In this document: piece by piece, positions 11,801 through 64,000 of the stretch
How positions within the stretch are numbered: position 1 is the stretch's first letter
Layout of the letters: every line of letters starts with the position of its first letter
DNA from: Serinus canaria
Taxonomy: Eukaryota > Chordata > Aves > Passeriformes > Fringillidae
Reading direction: 5' to 3'
Length of the DNA: 64,000 bases
Assembly: GCF_022539315.1 (NCBI RefSeq)
Contig: NC_066326.1
Span: forward strand, 13,470,601 to 13,534,600
The notes under the pieces: generated by a model
The model's database searches: none
What the model was told of the DNA's origin: nothing
What the model saw: only the letters and a program-made list of their open reading frames with translations
Position numbers and translations under genes: made by a program

Positions 11801-14800
11801 AGTTCCAGTTGTAATTTATAAAGGGTTGCTGAAAATGGCAGAGAAGCTTAGCTGCCTGATCTGAGTGCCACAGGTCCCATTCCCCTGGCAAGGACAGGAG
11901 CTGGATGTTTCTGTGCCATACACTTTAAATGGATTGTAAGGATGGGAATAAATACAGGAATGATCAAAGCAAAAGCTTGGTTACTTCTCTCTGTGGAAAA
12001 TTCTGACAAGACAGGAATACATTGAAATTAAGAAAATGTGAGGGAAGGGTGTCTAATCCTGATCAGAACAGCATATTCAAACAGCAGCCCCTGATGTTGC
12101 TTGCATTCAGCTCAGCCTTTATAATCTTAGGGCTTTTGTGCTCATTTCCTTTTAGGTTTTTGCCAATAAGGAAGTTATTTTAAGTGGAGGTGCCATAAAT
12201 TCTCCCCAGCTGCTTATGTTGTCTGGAATTGGAAATGCAGATGATCTAAAAAAACTGGGGATCCCTGTTGTTTGCCATCTTCCTGGTAAAGTTTTTTCTT
12301 TCTTCTTCCTATGGATGCCACTGAATGACCATTAAATTAAATTATCATGAAACAGAGTTTTCTTCATGTCAAGTTGTGTAGACAGAAACACATGTTGAAA
12401 ACATGTGGAAAGATGCATTGATTTTATACCAATCAGTGGAAACATGCATTGATCATAGAACTAAGCAACAAACTCCTACTCTTTCTTCACCACATCTGAC
12501 AGTGAAAAATGCCTTTCTGAAGGCATATTTTTATAATTAGGCAACACACTTGTCCTTGAGAGTTTGGAATTAGTTTTGATCCACTACACATTGTGTAGAC
12601 TCCCACTGTCATAAATATTCAAACACAGAAGGAATAACATGAACTTTTCCTTAAAGCTAAAGAAGTTAGCACAGTATTTAGAAGCAGGGGCAATTTTAAA
12701 ACAGCTGATATATCTGCCATTTAACTCTCAATTGTCATTCCAGTTATGCATGCAAATGGTATTGTTATTCTAGTTATATATGTGACTATTTTCATTCTAG
12801 TTATGTTTATGTAAAACCTTATTCTGACATGAGCAAAAGACTCATGGCCTTGGTCTGTGGCACCACTGCCCTTGTAAGAGCTTGGTTTAGTTCCCACTAA
12901 GATGTTCTCTGCTTGAAGCATGGTGGGTAACCTTTCTGTCTGAAATAACTTTTTTTTTTCTTCTCCCTCCCCTCTTTCTACCCCCTGCAGGAGTGGGCCA
13001 GAACCTGCAGGACCATTTAGAAGTGTATGTCCAGCAAAAGTGCACCAAACCTATTACTCTCTATAGTGCACAAAAGCCACTGAACATGGTGAGGATTGGT
13101 CTCGAATGGCTTTGGAAATTTACAGGTACGAAGCAAAGTCTGCAGTCATCCTACCACAGACTGATTTAGTATGATGAAAGCCTTTTATCTGTGAGTTTTA
13201 TAGGCTGGGAGCCTTAATAAATAATCCTGTTCATGCTCTGAGAAATAACTGGAATTTGCAAATGGATTTGAACTGTTTCTTTCCTTCTATACCAGAATAT
13301 TTTAAAGTACTTGTATCTTAGGTAATGAAGGAGGTTATTATTAACATCTCTATATCTCATGCAAATAAAAATTGTACATTTAAAAATCAATGCTACTAAG
13401 AAAAGCTATTGCAAAGAGGATGGAGAAAATATTTATTTTAAATCAATGTGATGTCAATAAAAACATATTGTTGGACTGATTTCTGTATAACTGTCTCAAA
13501 AGAATTAGTTTGTTGCTCTGATCAGAATCCTTTTGCCCTCCAAGGAAATGTGAATTGACTTTAGTTAGAATGACACATGAATTTTACAGTACCTCAGTCG
13601 TAAGTTGCAGCTTAAAAAGAGTCAGTAAATATAATCCTTGTTGGCACCTAAATAGCTTGGCCAAAGTTGAGCTCTACATAACTAGCTGAATTTTGTATTA
13701 TTTGGCAACTTATCCCAAGTATATGTGGCTTTTTACCATGCAAGTAGATATTGAGGGCTACCTTACAGTTTTAAACAGAAAATGAAAACAACACAAGGCA
13801 CATTGCAGGGCTTTCATCTTTCCCTCCAGGGCAGGCACTGTGGGTGGCTCTGCCTGTTCCATGTGACTGATGGGATAACTGGAGTGCACGTCACAGAGTG
13901 AGCAGTGCAGGCACATCAGGATGTGCAGCCAGTTCCCTCCACGCCTGTTAGGATCCAAATCTGCTTCTGGAGTCAGAGCCTTGGCCTGCCAGTTACAGTG
14001 ACAGAACTGGAACATCCCATTCTCAGATCTGTGGGATTTCCAAAGTTATGCATATTTACATTTATCCAGGAATTAAAAAGCAGATGAAAGTGATTCCTAA
14101 ACTACATGTTCATAATGAATTGGCATTCCTTACAGCTGATGCTGCAGAAATTAATTATTCATGGTAGTGCATCCACAGGTTAGAAACAAGTGGACTTGTT
14201 GCTCTTTGGAGGTATTTTAATGGCATCTTCTCCCTCCTTTGCACTCCCTAGGTGAGGGAGCCACTGCCCACCTGGAATCTGGTGGTTTCATCCGCAGTGA
14301 ACCCGGGGTTCCTCACCCTGACATTCAGTTCCACTTCCTCCCTTCCCAGGTGATTGACCACGGCAGGGTTGCTTCCACAATGGAAGCTTACCAGGTGAGT
14401 CAGAGAGAATCTCCAGTAAGACTTTGTAGCCATTAGCAGGGAGGGTTGTGCTCCATTATAAATGTTGATAATTTGGCTATATACTGAAAAATACTGTGTT
14501 CAGTTTAATATGAAATGGACTGCTTAACCTCCTTCCTTAGGGAGAAAACACAGCCTTGTTATGTGATATTGCCACCAAAATTATCTTAGTTTTTATCTCT
14601 GGGAAAGAAGGCCAGTATTGAATGGAGTGTTCACTCCACTGAAGTGCCCTTGTGCTATGGGTTAGGACACAATTTTGCAATGGAACAAAACTGTTCCACT
14701 GCAGTTGAGAGAAAGGTTTAAGTGGAAATGTATAGAAACACTCATTTATTCACTGGCACAGGTCCAAGCCCCTTTTTAGACTATCATCTTGATCCAAAAC

Positions 14801-16358
14801 TCTGAGTGCTAATTCTGGAAAACTGTCACTGAATGTACATGCTTTTCCTTGCTAATCTCTTTTCTTCAGAGACACAGTAATTTGGTCCAGTTGCTGATTG
14901 TATTAGAGTGCTCTGATACTACTAAATTGGAATGGTTGTATTTTAAATGAAAAGAACAGCTGTGAGTTGATGTGACAGGCATATTTGCTCCCTGCAATGG
15001 AATTCTATATTTACAAAATAAATTATAAAATGGAAAAATGTTCAATAATAGTTTCCACTGTTAATGTTTTTCATTAATATATATATATAATGTCTGGTTA
15101 ATATAAACATTAACCAGACATTTTCCATTTTCCATGTCTGGGTAATGTTTATATTTGCTGAGTTTGTAAACTCTGTCTAAATTGCAAAAAAACCAAAAAA
15201 AACCCCCCAAAACAGCCATGTTGAATTTGGAAGTAGACCTGGTGGGATTGTGCTGGGTGTTGCAGGTCCATGTGGGACCCATGAGGAGCACAAGTGTGGG
15301 CTGGCTGAAGCTGAAGAGTTCAGACCCAAATGACCACCCCATCATTGAGCCCAACTACCTGTCAACAGGTAACTGCAGCCTCTCCTTGCTCTGTCAGCTT
15401 ATTTCCTGCCTGTTTCAGGAGCTGATTTTTGTACCCACTCAACACCAGTTCAGAAGTGCTGGTTGGTACACTGTTACTTATTTCTCATTTATAAAAGTCA
15501 ACTAGTATGAAAAGAGGTGATTGTGCAAAGCACTGTGTAAGCTAGAAAGAATTGGGGATGAAGTCAGAATTCTCAGTATCTGCTGTGTCTTGCTGTTTGT
15601 TTCATCACCACCTCTGCTTGTGAAGCAATTAATTTCTTTTGCTTCTTTGTGCCGAGACTGTTTTCCTTTTTCCTAGACAGTAGGTAAAGCAAGATAAAGT
15701 GCAATTCCTCATACTTCACATCTTTCCTTTTGGGCTAGTGCAATATAAGCAACAGTTTTGTTCACAGTGGACATAAATATCTGTGACTTTAAAAAATAGC
15801 TTTATCATGGCTTTCAGCAAAGTGAGATACTTTTCTTCCAGTTTTCTTTTCCTCAATGCTGCTTTTTTCTGTTTTGCATTCTGTGTATATTGGTAAATTA
15901 AATGTGTACTTACAATTTTCTTATTTTCTCTCTCTCCAGAAAGAGATATTTGGGAATTCCGCCAGTGTGTCAAGTTGACCAGAGAGATCTTTGCTCAGAA
16001 AGCTTTTGAAAAATTTCGTGGGCCTGAAATTCAACCAGGAAATCATGTTCAGTCTGACAAAGAAATAGATGCTTTCATAAGGCAGAAGGCTGATACTGCT
16101 TATCATCCTTCCTGCACCTGTAAAATGGGTCAGCCTTCAGACAGCACCGCTGTAGTGGATCCCCAAACAAAAGTCCTTGGTGTTGAAAACTTGAGAGTAG
16201 TTGATGCTTCAATAATGCCCAGTGTTGTCACTGGAAACCTGAATGCCCCCACTATCATGATAGCAGAGAAAGCTGCAGATATAATTAAGGGCCTCCCATC
16301 ACTTCAGGAGAAGAATGTTCCTGTGTATAAACCCAAAACCTTGGAAACACAGAGATAA
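8153..16358 (+). CDS. CHDH: CHDH, choline dehydrogenase, complete coding region in seven exons
   Basis: CHDH is an FAD enzyme of the mitochondrial inner membrane. It oxidises choline to betaine aldehyde, the first step to betaine, and passes electrons to the respiratory chain. The seven exons total 1827 nt, or 608 aa, close to the roughly 594 aa of human. The N-terminus (about residues 1-45) is basic, lacks acidic residues and resembles a mitochondrial targeting peptide. The FAD-binding motif [15 protein letters not shown] follows at about residue 60. GMC oxidoreductase signature 1 ([20 protein letters not shown]) lies near residue 138 and signature 2 ([17 protein letters not shown]) near 310. 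The C-terminal catalytic region has [10 protein letters not shown] with the active-site histidine and GNLNAPT with the partner asparagine. The ATG at 8153 is the first in the exon after the acceptor. No break is seen. CHDH lies tail-to-tail with CACNA1D. Confidence 0.96.
9305..9456 (+). CDS. CHDH: CHDH second coding exon
   Basis: The acceptor TTGTAG ends at 9304 and the donor GTAAGAG starts at 9457. The exon begins in a split glycine codon and encodes [19 protein letters not shown], then [20 protein letters not shown], both characteristic of CHDH. Confidence 0.95.
12156..12285 (+). CDS. CHDH: CHDH third coding exon (GMC signature 2)
   Basis: The acceptor CCTTTTAG ends at 12155 and the donor GTAAAG follows 12285. 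The product includes [19 protein letters not shown], the second GMC oxidoreductase signature. Confidence 0.95.
12991..13125 (+). CDS. CHDH: CHDH fourth coding exon
   Basis: A long pyrimidine tract and CCCCCTGCAG precede the exon, and the donor GTACG follows. It encodes [18 protein letters not shown] and ends at EWLWKFT. Confidence 0.95.
14252..14394 (+). CDS. CHDH: CHDH fifth coding exon
   Basis: The acceptor CTCCCTAG ends at 14251 and the donor GTGAGT starts at 14395. It encodes [19 protein letters not shown] and [17 protein letters not shown], part of the substrate domain. Confidence 0.95.
15089..15122. repeat. Perfect inverted repeat, 14-bp arms, 6-nt loop
   Basis: The arms are AATGTCTGGTTAAT at 15089-15102 and its exact reverse complement at 15109-15122. 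They lie in the CHDH intron between the fifth and sixth coding exons, about 140 bases before the acceptor. A degenerate further copy of the arm lies near 15134. A tract of AT repeats directly precedes the structure. Confidence 0.85.
15266..15368 (+). CDS. CHDH: CHDH sixth coding exon
   Basis: The acceptor GTTGCAG ends at 15265 and the donor GTAACT starts at 15369. It encodes [19 protein letters not shown] and EPNYLST, ending one base into a glutamate codon. Confidence 0.95.
15940..16358 (+). CDS. CHDH: CHDH last coding exon with stop (catalytic His/Asn)
   Basis: The acceptor CTCTCTCTCCAG ends at 15939 and the TAA stop is at 16356-16358. It encodes [15 protein letters not shown], the catalytic [32 protein letters not shown] and the C-terminus [13 protein letters not shown]. 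Confidence 0.96.
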
Positions 16359-19300
16359 GTAAATATTCTCATCCTTTCATATAATTTGCTATTTAGGCTT
16401 TCACCCACATGTTGGTATCTCATACTAAATATGCCAGCATGATAAATATCATGCAAAATAACATATCCTATTAAAATAACTATTAATTTGAATATTTTTT
16501 TGGTATTATATTACCTACTGTTTTTTTTTTTTTTTTAATCAGCTGGCTTAAGTTCCTTTTTTAGAATCATAGAATATGCTGAGTTTCATGGGACCAATCA
16601 GGATCATTAAGTCCAACTCCTGGCCCTGTGCAGAACACCCCAAGAATCACAAATTTAGTTAAATATGACCTTTTGTGGTAAATTCAAATTTTCTGTTGAA
16701 GAAAAGCTGTTTCTAAATGACAAGATAGTTGTACACATCAGCCAGAAATACCATGTGACTGCATGAGGAATGGAAGAGATTATTGTGGGCTGTTTTGAAA
16801 ATGATTATGTTATTTGAAGAATTTTAACTGCTATGAGAATGTTACCCAGGAAAGCAGCTAGTCAGTAATCACCACATCCTGCAGAGAATGGTCAAGCAAA
16901 TGTAAGCACATATGGAATTTCAAATTTGAGAGCTGAATTAGTTTGTATCAGAATTCATAGGAAAGGGAGGAACCTGCATGTGCTCAGATTTGTCAAACAT
17001 GACAAACATTTCCTCTGTGAAAGGAATGCATGGTTTTCAAATCCCACTCAAAGTTAGACTTCACTCAGCTCAGCAGCCTCTAACTGTAGAGCATTCAGGG
17101 AGAAGACACACAGTGTATTTATCAGAACTTATTCTTCTAAAAATGCAGAACTGGAGTTGAAATTTGTAAAAATCTACTGGAAAATTGATATTCCTCTTTG
17201 TTTGTTTTGATTTTGTTTTTGTTTTTCACAAGGTGCTTAGTAGAATTCTGCTCACAATTTAAGCTGATGTAGTTTTACCACTCTAGCAGTAAGAGATCTG
17301 CACTTTGTATAACATCCTTAAAGTGACTGGTCTGCTCAGATGATTGCAAAAACTATTTATCAGTACGTATTCTGAATGGTGCCTTGCTATCACTCACATT
17401 TTATTTAGAAAAATTACAACCAAACTATATTTAAAATGAAATGTTACTCAGATAAGGTCAGATATTGATGATATGTGAAGAGGTCTTTTTTAATTAGAAG
17501 GCAAATATCTTATTCAGTGAACCATTGCTATATTCTAGTTAGGACTTAAATCTATGCTTTTTTTAATTTTCTGATGTGTAAGTTAAGATACTTGAGCTTT
17601 CATGGCTGTTTTTGTTGTCAAACTAACTTTCAGATACTGATTAAAAAAATGGAACTCACTGAAGGAAATTTATTCCATTGATTATTTTGTATTTATTAAT
17701 TATTCCAAAGTAACTTCTGACTAAGCAGATGTCAAATCATAAGATTGCTCAGGACTTGTGGCAAAGAGAATAAACATCTTTTCAGCAAAAAATTGGAATT
17801 TACACAGTTTTAACAGACTGTAGAAAACCTTGCTGACTCAGATGTTGGCTGGAGGGACAACTGCAGATGTTTAAAGCAGATACTTGTACCTGGTGCTGCT
17901 CTCTGTAAGGCACTGTCTGGAAGCTCTGCTGGAGGAAAGGACTTAATTCCTCAGAGCATCTGCACAAGCACAAACAAAACCTCTGAAGATGGAAGATGAC
18001 AGCAGTGAACTGCTCCAAAGGGAGACAGGTAAACCCTTTCTCTGTATGTGATGCAGTCTTTTGAAATGAGGGGAAGAACAAGGACATTTCCCACCATAGG
18101 TGATTGATTAGCTGAGTTAAGGAGACAATTCCTCTGGTGAGCTGTTTGAGAAAAGCATGCACTGTGTTTTATGTACCTCCTAATGGCAAATAATTCTTTC
18201 TCAGCACTTATGAGACTTTTCTTTAAGGGCATTCAGGAAGTTCTAGTGTCATTTGGATAAAGGATATTTTAATAAGGATGAGGATATTTTAAGTTATATA
18301 CACTGGTGAGACACCACAGTTCTGTGCAGCTGAGAAGGGAGGCAGTGGGGCAAGATGAGACACTGAAATTCCTGCATTTGCAGATTTACAATGTGGCTTT
18401 CCACTCCAGGCATGCAAGATGGGAATTGTTATGATGCAACTGCAGAGGGCTAACTAGCCACTGGCTTACACAACTCACCACTGGACATGCACAGACCTCT
18501 CTGCTGCTATGCCAAGCTCCAAAACAAGGAGTAAATAGCAAGGTTAGGGATGCATGTGTCTCATGCTCATTGCTGCACTGAGAAATCAGATAATCAGGCA
18601 TTTCTTCTGAAACATATTCATCTTTTCTTGCAACTCTAACCATCCACAGATATCTTGCAGATTCCTCCCCTTCTAAACACTTCAACATCTTCATTGCTGT
18701 GAGCTGCAGCTGCTTTACTAATTCCAGCCTCACTGAGGCTCCCTCATGAGACTCCTGGGATGCAGTGCTGAAGGGTTTATTGCCCTGGGGAAATCTTTAA
18801 GTAGCATTAATTCACCAATGATTTGTCCTGTGTTGTACCTGGTTGCTGATATTGAATTCCTGTTAAAAAAGTTCTGACTTCCAGCAGAGCTGTCTGCTAA
18901 AGGGTTCTTAGAACAGGTCTAGGTTATTCTAACATATCCTGTGGAGCACTGGCAGTCTCACAGCTGCAATTAACCATCTTTTACACTTACTGGACTGCAG
19001 AACACAGGTTGTAATTCCACAGTTTTACCTATTGAACAAAACAATACTGTGTGATTATTCCCCATTCTACCCAGATATAAATTCTATAGATATACAGATA
19101 ATATATTATGTGTTCAACACCAGTTTACTGTAAAAGCTGTTTAATTCAAGAATTACTAGACCTGCCAGCATGCCTTGGACCAGCAATGGTACTGCAAGAG
19201 AGAACACCAGCATCTCCTTGGAAATGGCTTGCTGCAGATGCTCCAGGCAGTTGGAGGTCTCTGGCTGGGAACAATGAGATTAAGAAAGAAAAGTGACCAA

Positions 19301-22300
19301 AACCATTTCGTTTGTACACACATTTCAGCTCAAGTTGTTTCAGGATGAGAAGTGCTTTTAAAAGCAGCACAGTATAGCAGCTTTGGTAAAATTGCAGTGT
19401 ATTCAATTTATGTAAGATTTTGTACACCACAACCTTAAAATCCTTGCCAAGTGCCCACTGTTGATTAATCTGCAACCAAATTAGGCAGTTATAGGAACAC
19501 TGGAAAAGTGGGCTTGGGATATGCATTTTCTATAAAGTAAATGTAAAAATGGATTTTGAGGAATAACAAAAGAATAAATATATTAAATTATATAAAATAC
19601 AGACGTATATCATTAAATAATAATAAAAGTAACTAAATACTTTTTATATTATAGTTAAAATGAAGAGGGAGAACACAAGCATATCTTATCACATTATTAC
19701 AATTTTTAGTCTCAATTTTTCTGTCAGCCAAGCTCCAAAAAGAGACGCTGTTCAAATATGAATATATGTTATAGATTCCTTTTTTCAGTGAATTTACTTC
19801 ACTGTAGAATTCTTACCAGTGTTTAATTATTTACTAACATATTCTCTCATTAAATACATATATAAACAAATTTGAAGTCTCATAAATGATGATTAAATTG
19901 TTGAAAGAACTTCTAGGGTTTTAGTACTAATTACTATGATTGGTAGTATTCTAAGAGTGCCAATTAGCATGTAATTATATATTGATTACTTGTTACCACG
20001 TATTTCTGTGGTAAAACCAAACAAGTATTCTTTGAAGCTTATGCAAATGTTCTCCCCTAAGCCAATAACTACATAGAATATGGTCTGCAACTAAATTCCC
20101 TTCATTGTTTATTTTTGCAAACAGTTCTCTCATAAAATTTCTTATTTACCTTAAAGAGTATCTCATCACACTATTAAAGGCTGAGGGCAAAGAGCAGGAA
20201 AACACAGTGAGGTCAGCATATTGTTTTCTGTCTCTTTGGAAAAAGCACTAATTAAAAATCCTGTCACTCTGCTTAATCTGCCAAACCTGATGTGCTATCA
20301 AATTACCATGCTGGACAAAATACAATTCTGAGGTGGTTTTCCTCCTTTTTTTTAGAAGTTTAATATCAGTTGCCTTGAGGGTGATTATCAGAAGTGGGTT
20401 TACCACAGCAGGTAGGACTTTGAAGGCTTCATTGTTACTTCACAGGGATAGCTCCATTTTGGCCTCCCAGATTTTGTTTCTGTGAGCTGAGAAAGTGTAA
20501 CAAAGTGAATATTGCTGGGTAACCTACCCAAGAGCTTCCCAAGACAGCATGGAAATTTATTTTGATGTTTCAGGTCATTTTAGTCAAATTTTCCTAATTG
20601 TTTCCCTAGGTCTGTCTCTAGGGAAGTAGCAAGCAATCTCTTTTGCACATGAATACTCTGATTGTTTTATTTCTTTGTGGTTAACAGCAACCATTCATAA
20701 AGGACTTGCATGATGTGACACTGCAGACTGATACCCTCTTCCACACATTCCCTCCTGTTCTTACAACGTTGCAAATTGAATTTAACCTTTGGAACTTCTT
20801 GGTGAAAAAATATTAGTAAAAGGACTCCCAGGTATAATAAAATTATTACACAGTTTTATTTTGAAGAACATTTTGCATTTGTTTTAATACAAAATGATGT
20901 AGGTCAAGAAATAATTTACAAACCTTTGAGTTCTTATCCTGGCATTTGAAATAAGAACGATTTCAGAGGAAGTCGTAAGCTATTCATAGGAAACTGTCAT
21001 TATGTACAAAATGTTTATTGACATGTTTTAAACATCACATTTGTAAAAATGTGAACTGGATTGCTATCTAGCATAGGAACTACAGGTAAAACCTGATAAG
21101 TTAACTTGTTAGAACAAGTCATTGTTATCCAGTGCTAACAAAATAGACAGTAGCTTTCAGGGTGTTTGAATTATCCTCCAAGGTCATTTCAGCCTCAAAG
21201 ACATTTCAGGGTTTTACTGCATTGTGAACAATATCGAAGCCCTCTCTTGATTGCATAAAAATAAATCTTTGAAATAGTACACACAGAACAACAGAAAGGT
21301 AGAGGCAATAAATTAATATATTTTTTATATCAAGGTGTTTGGTTCTGTGTAGAATCATACTATCACATTTCTTCTCTTTCCAAGCAGAGAAAGTAGTACT
21401 GAAGTAAAGCATTTTCATTTACCTGTGACGTATTTTCTGCCTCAGATATTTTCTCTGTCAATTTAGGTTATGTAGGTATTACACTTTATCAAAACCACTT
21501 GTCTCATGACCAGAAACACCCTGGCATGAACTTGCCAAGGTTTTGGGTTTTTTGCATGGGGTTATTACAAAAATAAAATTAGAGCTTACTTTTTCAGTCA
21601 AAAAAAAAAAAAAGGGAAATTACTTTAAAATTTTAACCTTTCCAAGTATAAGACTGAGTAGTCAATGGTGCATCCCTTTTGCAGAGAGATTCTTTTGACT
21701 TAATTATTTTAAAAAATTCTGATCTGTTGCCAAGTTCACACTTGACACTTTATCCCAAAAAGAGATTTACACTGAGAGGTGGCTCTATTTAAATATTTAT
21801 GCTATAGATCTATATATTCCAAGTAAAAATACTTCTATCTAGAATTCTGTGGAGAGTTACAATAATTAGGGTCCATAAATATTGCTGCAGTTCAATGACG
21901 GTACAATAATTACAAAATATAGAACATCTCTTTACAAATACAAATCATTGTATATTACAATTAATTTACAATATTTTCTACTATATAATTTTTAGCAAAC
22001 TATCTTATCTAATTCTACTATAACCTGGTTGCAAGTGCATTAGTAAGAATGCAATTATTCCAGTATATTTTGCCCTTAACATGATAGTCAGAAAACAGAC
22101 CATCTGAATGATATTTTCCTATGTAAACTGATGTTACATATGACGGATTATTCTTTACATAACTTCTTTTTCCAACGATCTCTAACAGGTAGAGCATGAC
22201 AAATCATATTTTAGAAGAGCTTTAAGAAAAGAAATCAGGAGGCATGTTTGAAAACAATGTTAGAATGGATATGCAATGGGTAGCTGATATGCTTTGAGCA

Positions 22301-22744
22301 CTGAGGTAATGACATTATTGGTTGTCATCACTCATCTCATGATGCTGTTTCCCACACAATCTTGTGCCAGACCTATAGAGACATTGTCACTGACAAAATC
22401 CTGCTCTGCTAGGAAGGACAGCAGCACAAGGTTGAAAGACAGGCAAGATATTACACCTCAGAATTCTGCTCTAGCCCTCAAAAAACTGATTGTCACAATC
22501 TGCTTGGTTTCAAAAGAACCTCATTCCTACAGAGGAACTGAAGATTCCGTGGGAGGAGGCTTGACCTACTGCAGCTCTGTTCACATTTCGGCAACCTGGA
22601 GAAAATAATTTATTAGTTATGGCTTCCTTGAGGTGCGACATCACTCATACAAAACTTGGATTGGTCATTCACTCCAGCTAGTGCCTAGCATCTTGAAACT
22701 ATGAGGCACTTTTTCTGTTATTAGAACATTTTCCTTGCTAAATA
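16359..22744. other. Region between converging CHDH and CACNA1D genes
   Basis: This 6.4-kb stretch should contain both 3' UTRs. No exon of a further gene is visible, and the open frames are short and unrelated. On the + strand ATTAAA at 16470 and AATAAA at 17769 are candidate CHDH poly(A) signals. On the minus strand AATAAA occurs at 21014-21019 and 20855-20860 as candidates for CACNA1D. The 19560-22100 part is very AT-rich. One CR1-like fragment lies at 16563-16651. Confidence 0.5.
16563..16651 (-). mobile_element. Truncated CR1-like retroposon 3' end
   Basis: The string AGAATCATAGAAT begins a stretch with GTCCAACTCCTGGCCCTG and CACCCCAAGAATCAC, which resembles the reverse complement of an avian CR1 3' end. 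Only about 90 bases remain. It lies about 200 bases after the CHDH stop and may be inside the CHDH 3' UTR. Confidence 0.7.

Positions 22745-64000
<41,256 letters not shown>

Overview
This window is vertebrate nuclear DNA, most likely avian. It is AT-rich with short introns, and it holds two antisense-oriented fragments that resemble the 3' ends of CR1 retroposons, which are typical of birds. The gene order ACTR8 - CHDH - CACNA1D is the one I know from human 3p21.1 and birds. I cannot name the species; a songbird is plausible but unproven. Every coding exon assigned here was joined by hand with GT/AG splice sites. The CHDH exons total 1827 nt and the CACNA1D exons total 2691 nt (using one of two alternative exons), and both stay in frame.

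Layout. Positions 1-1505 carry the last three coding exons of ACTR8 (+ strand, an actin-related subunit of the INO80 chromatin remodeller), followed by its 3' UTR. Positions 2040-4450 show no recognisable gene. IL17RB, which lies here in mammals, is not visible. A CpG island at about 4600-5620, with a 24/33-nt GC-rich minisatellite inside it, is the probable CHDH promoter and untranslated first exon. CHDH (+ strand, mitochondrial choline dehydrogenase, 608 aa) has seven coding exons from 8153 to 16358. Positions 16359-22744 lie between the converging CHDH and CACNA1D genes and should hold both 3' UTRs.

From 22745 to the right edge lies the 3' half of CACNA1D on the minus strand (CaV1.3, L-type calcium channel). 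It runs from two alternative IVS3 exons through the voltage sensor, pore and IVS6 of domain IV, the EF-hand/pre-IQ/IQ region and the long distal C-terminus to the stop. The gene continues beyond position 64000.

I found no previously undescribed multi-gene system; this is an ordinary, conserved three-gene region. The points most worth a second look are RNA-level and structural. They include the paired 84-nt IVS3 exons, a 4-nt tandem splice acceptor that would give an immediate stop after the IQ exon, two AATAAA signals just inside an intron next to an in-frame stop, and a 27-nt microexon. There is also a perfect 17-bp intronic hairpin, a 76-bp near-perfect tandem duplication, a relic of LINE reverse transcriptase, a pair of related repeats in one CACNA1D intron, and the apparent absence of IL17RB. 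The three genes have no evident joint function; they are neighbours by ancestral synteny.
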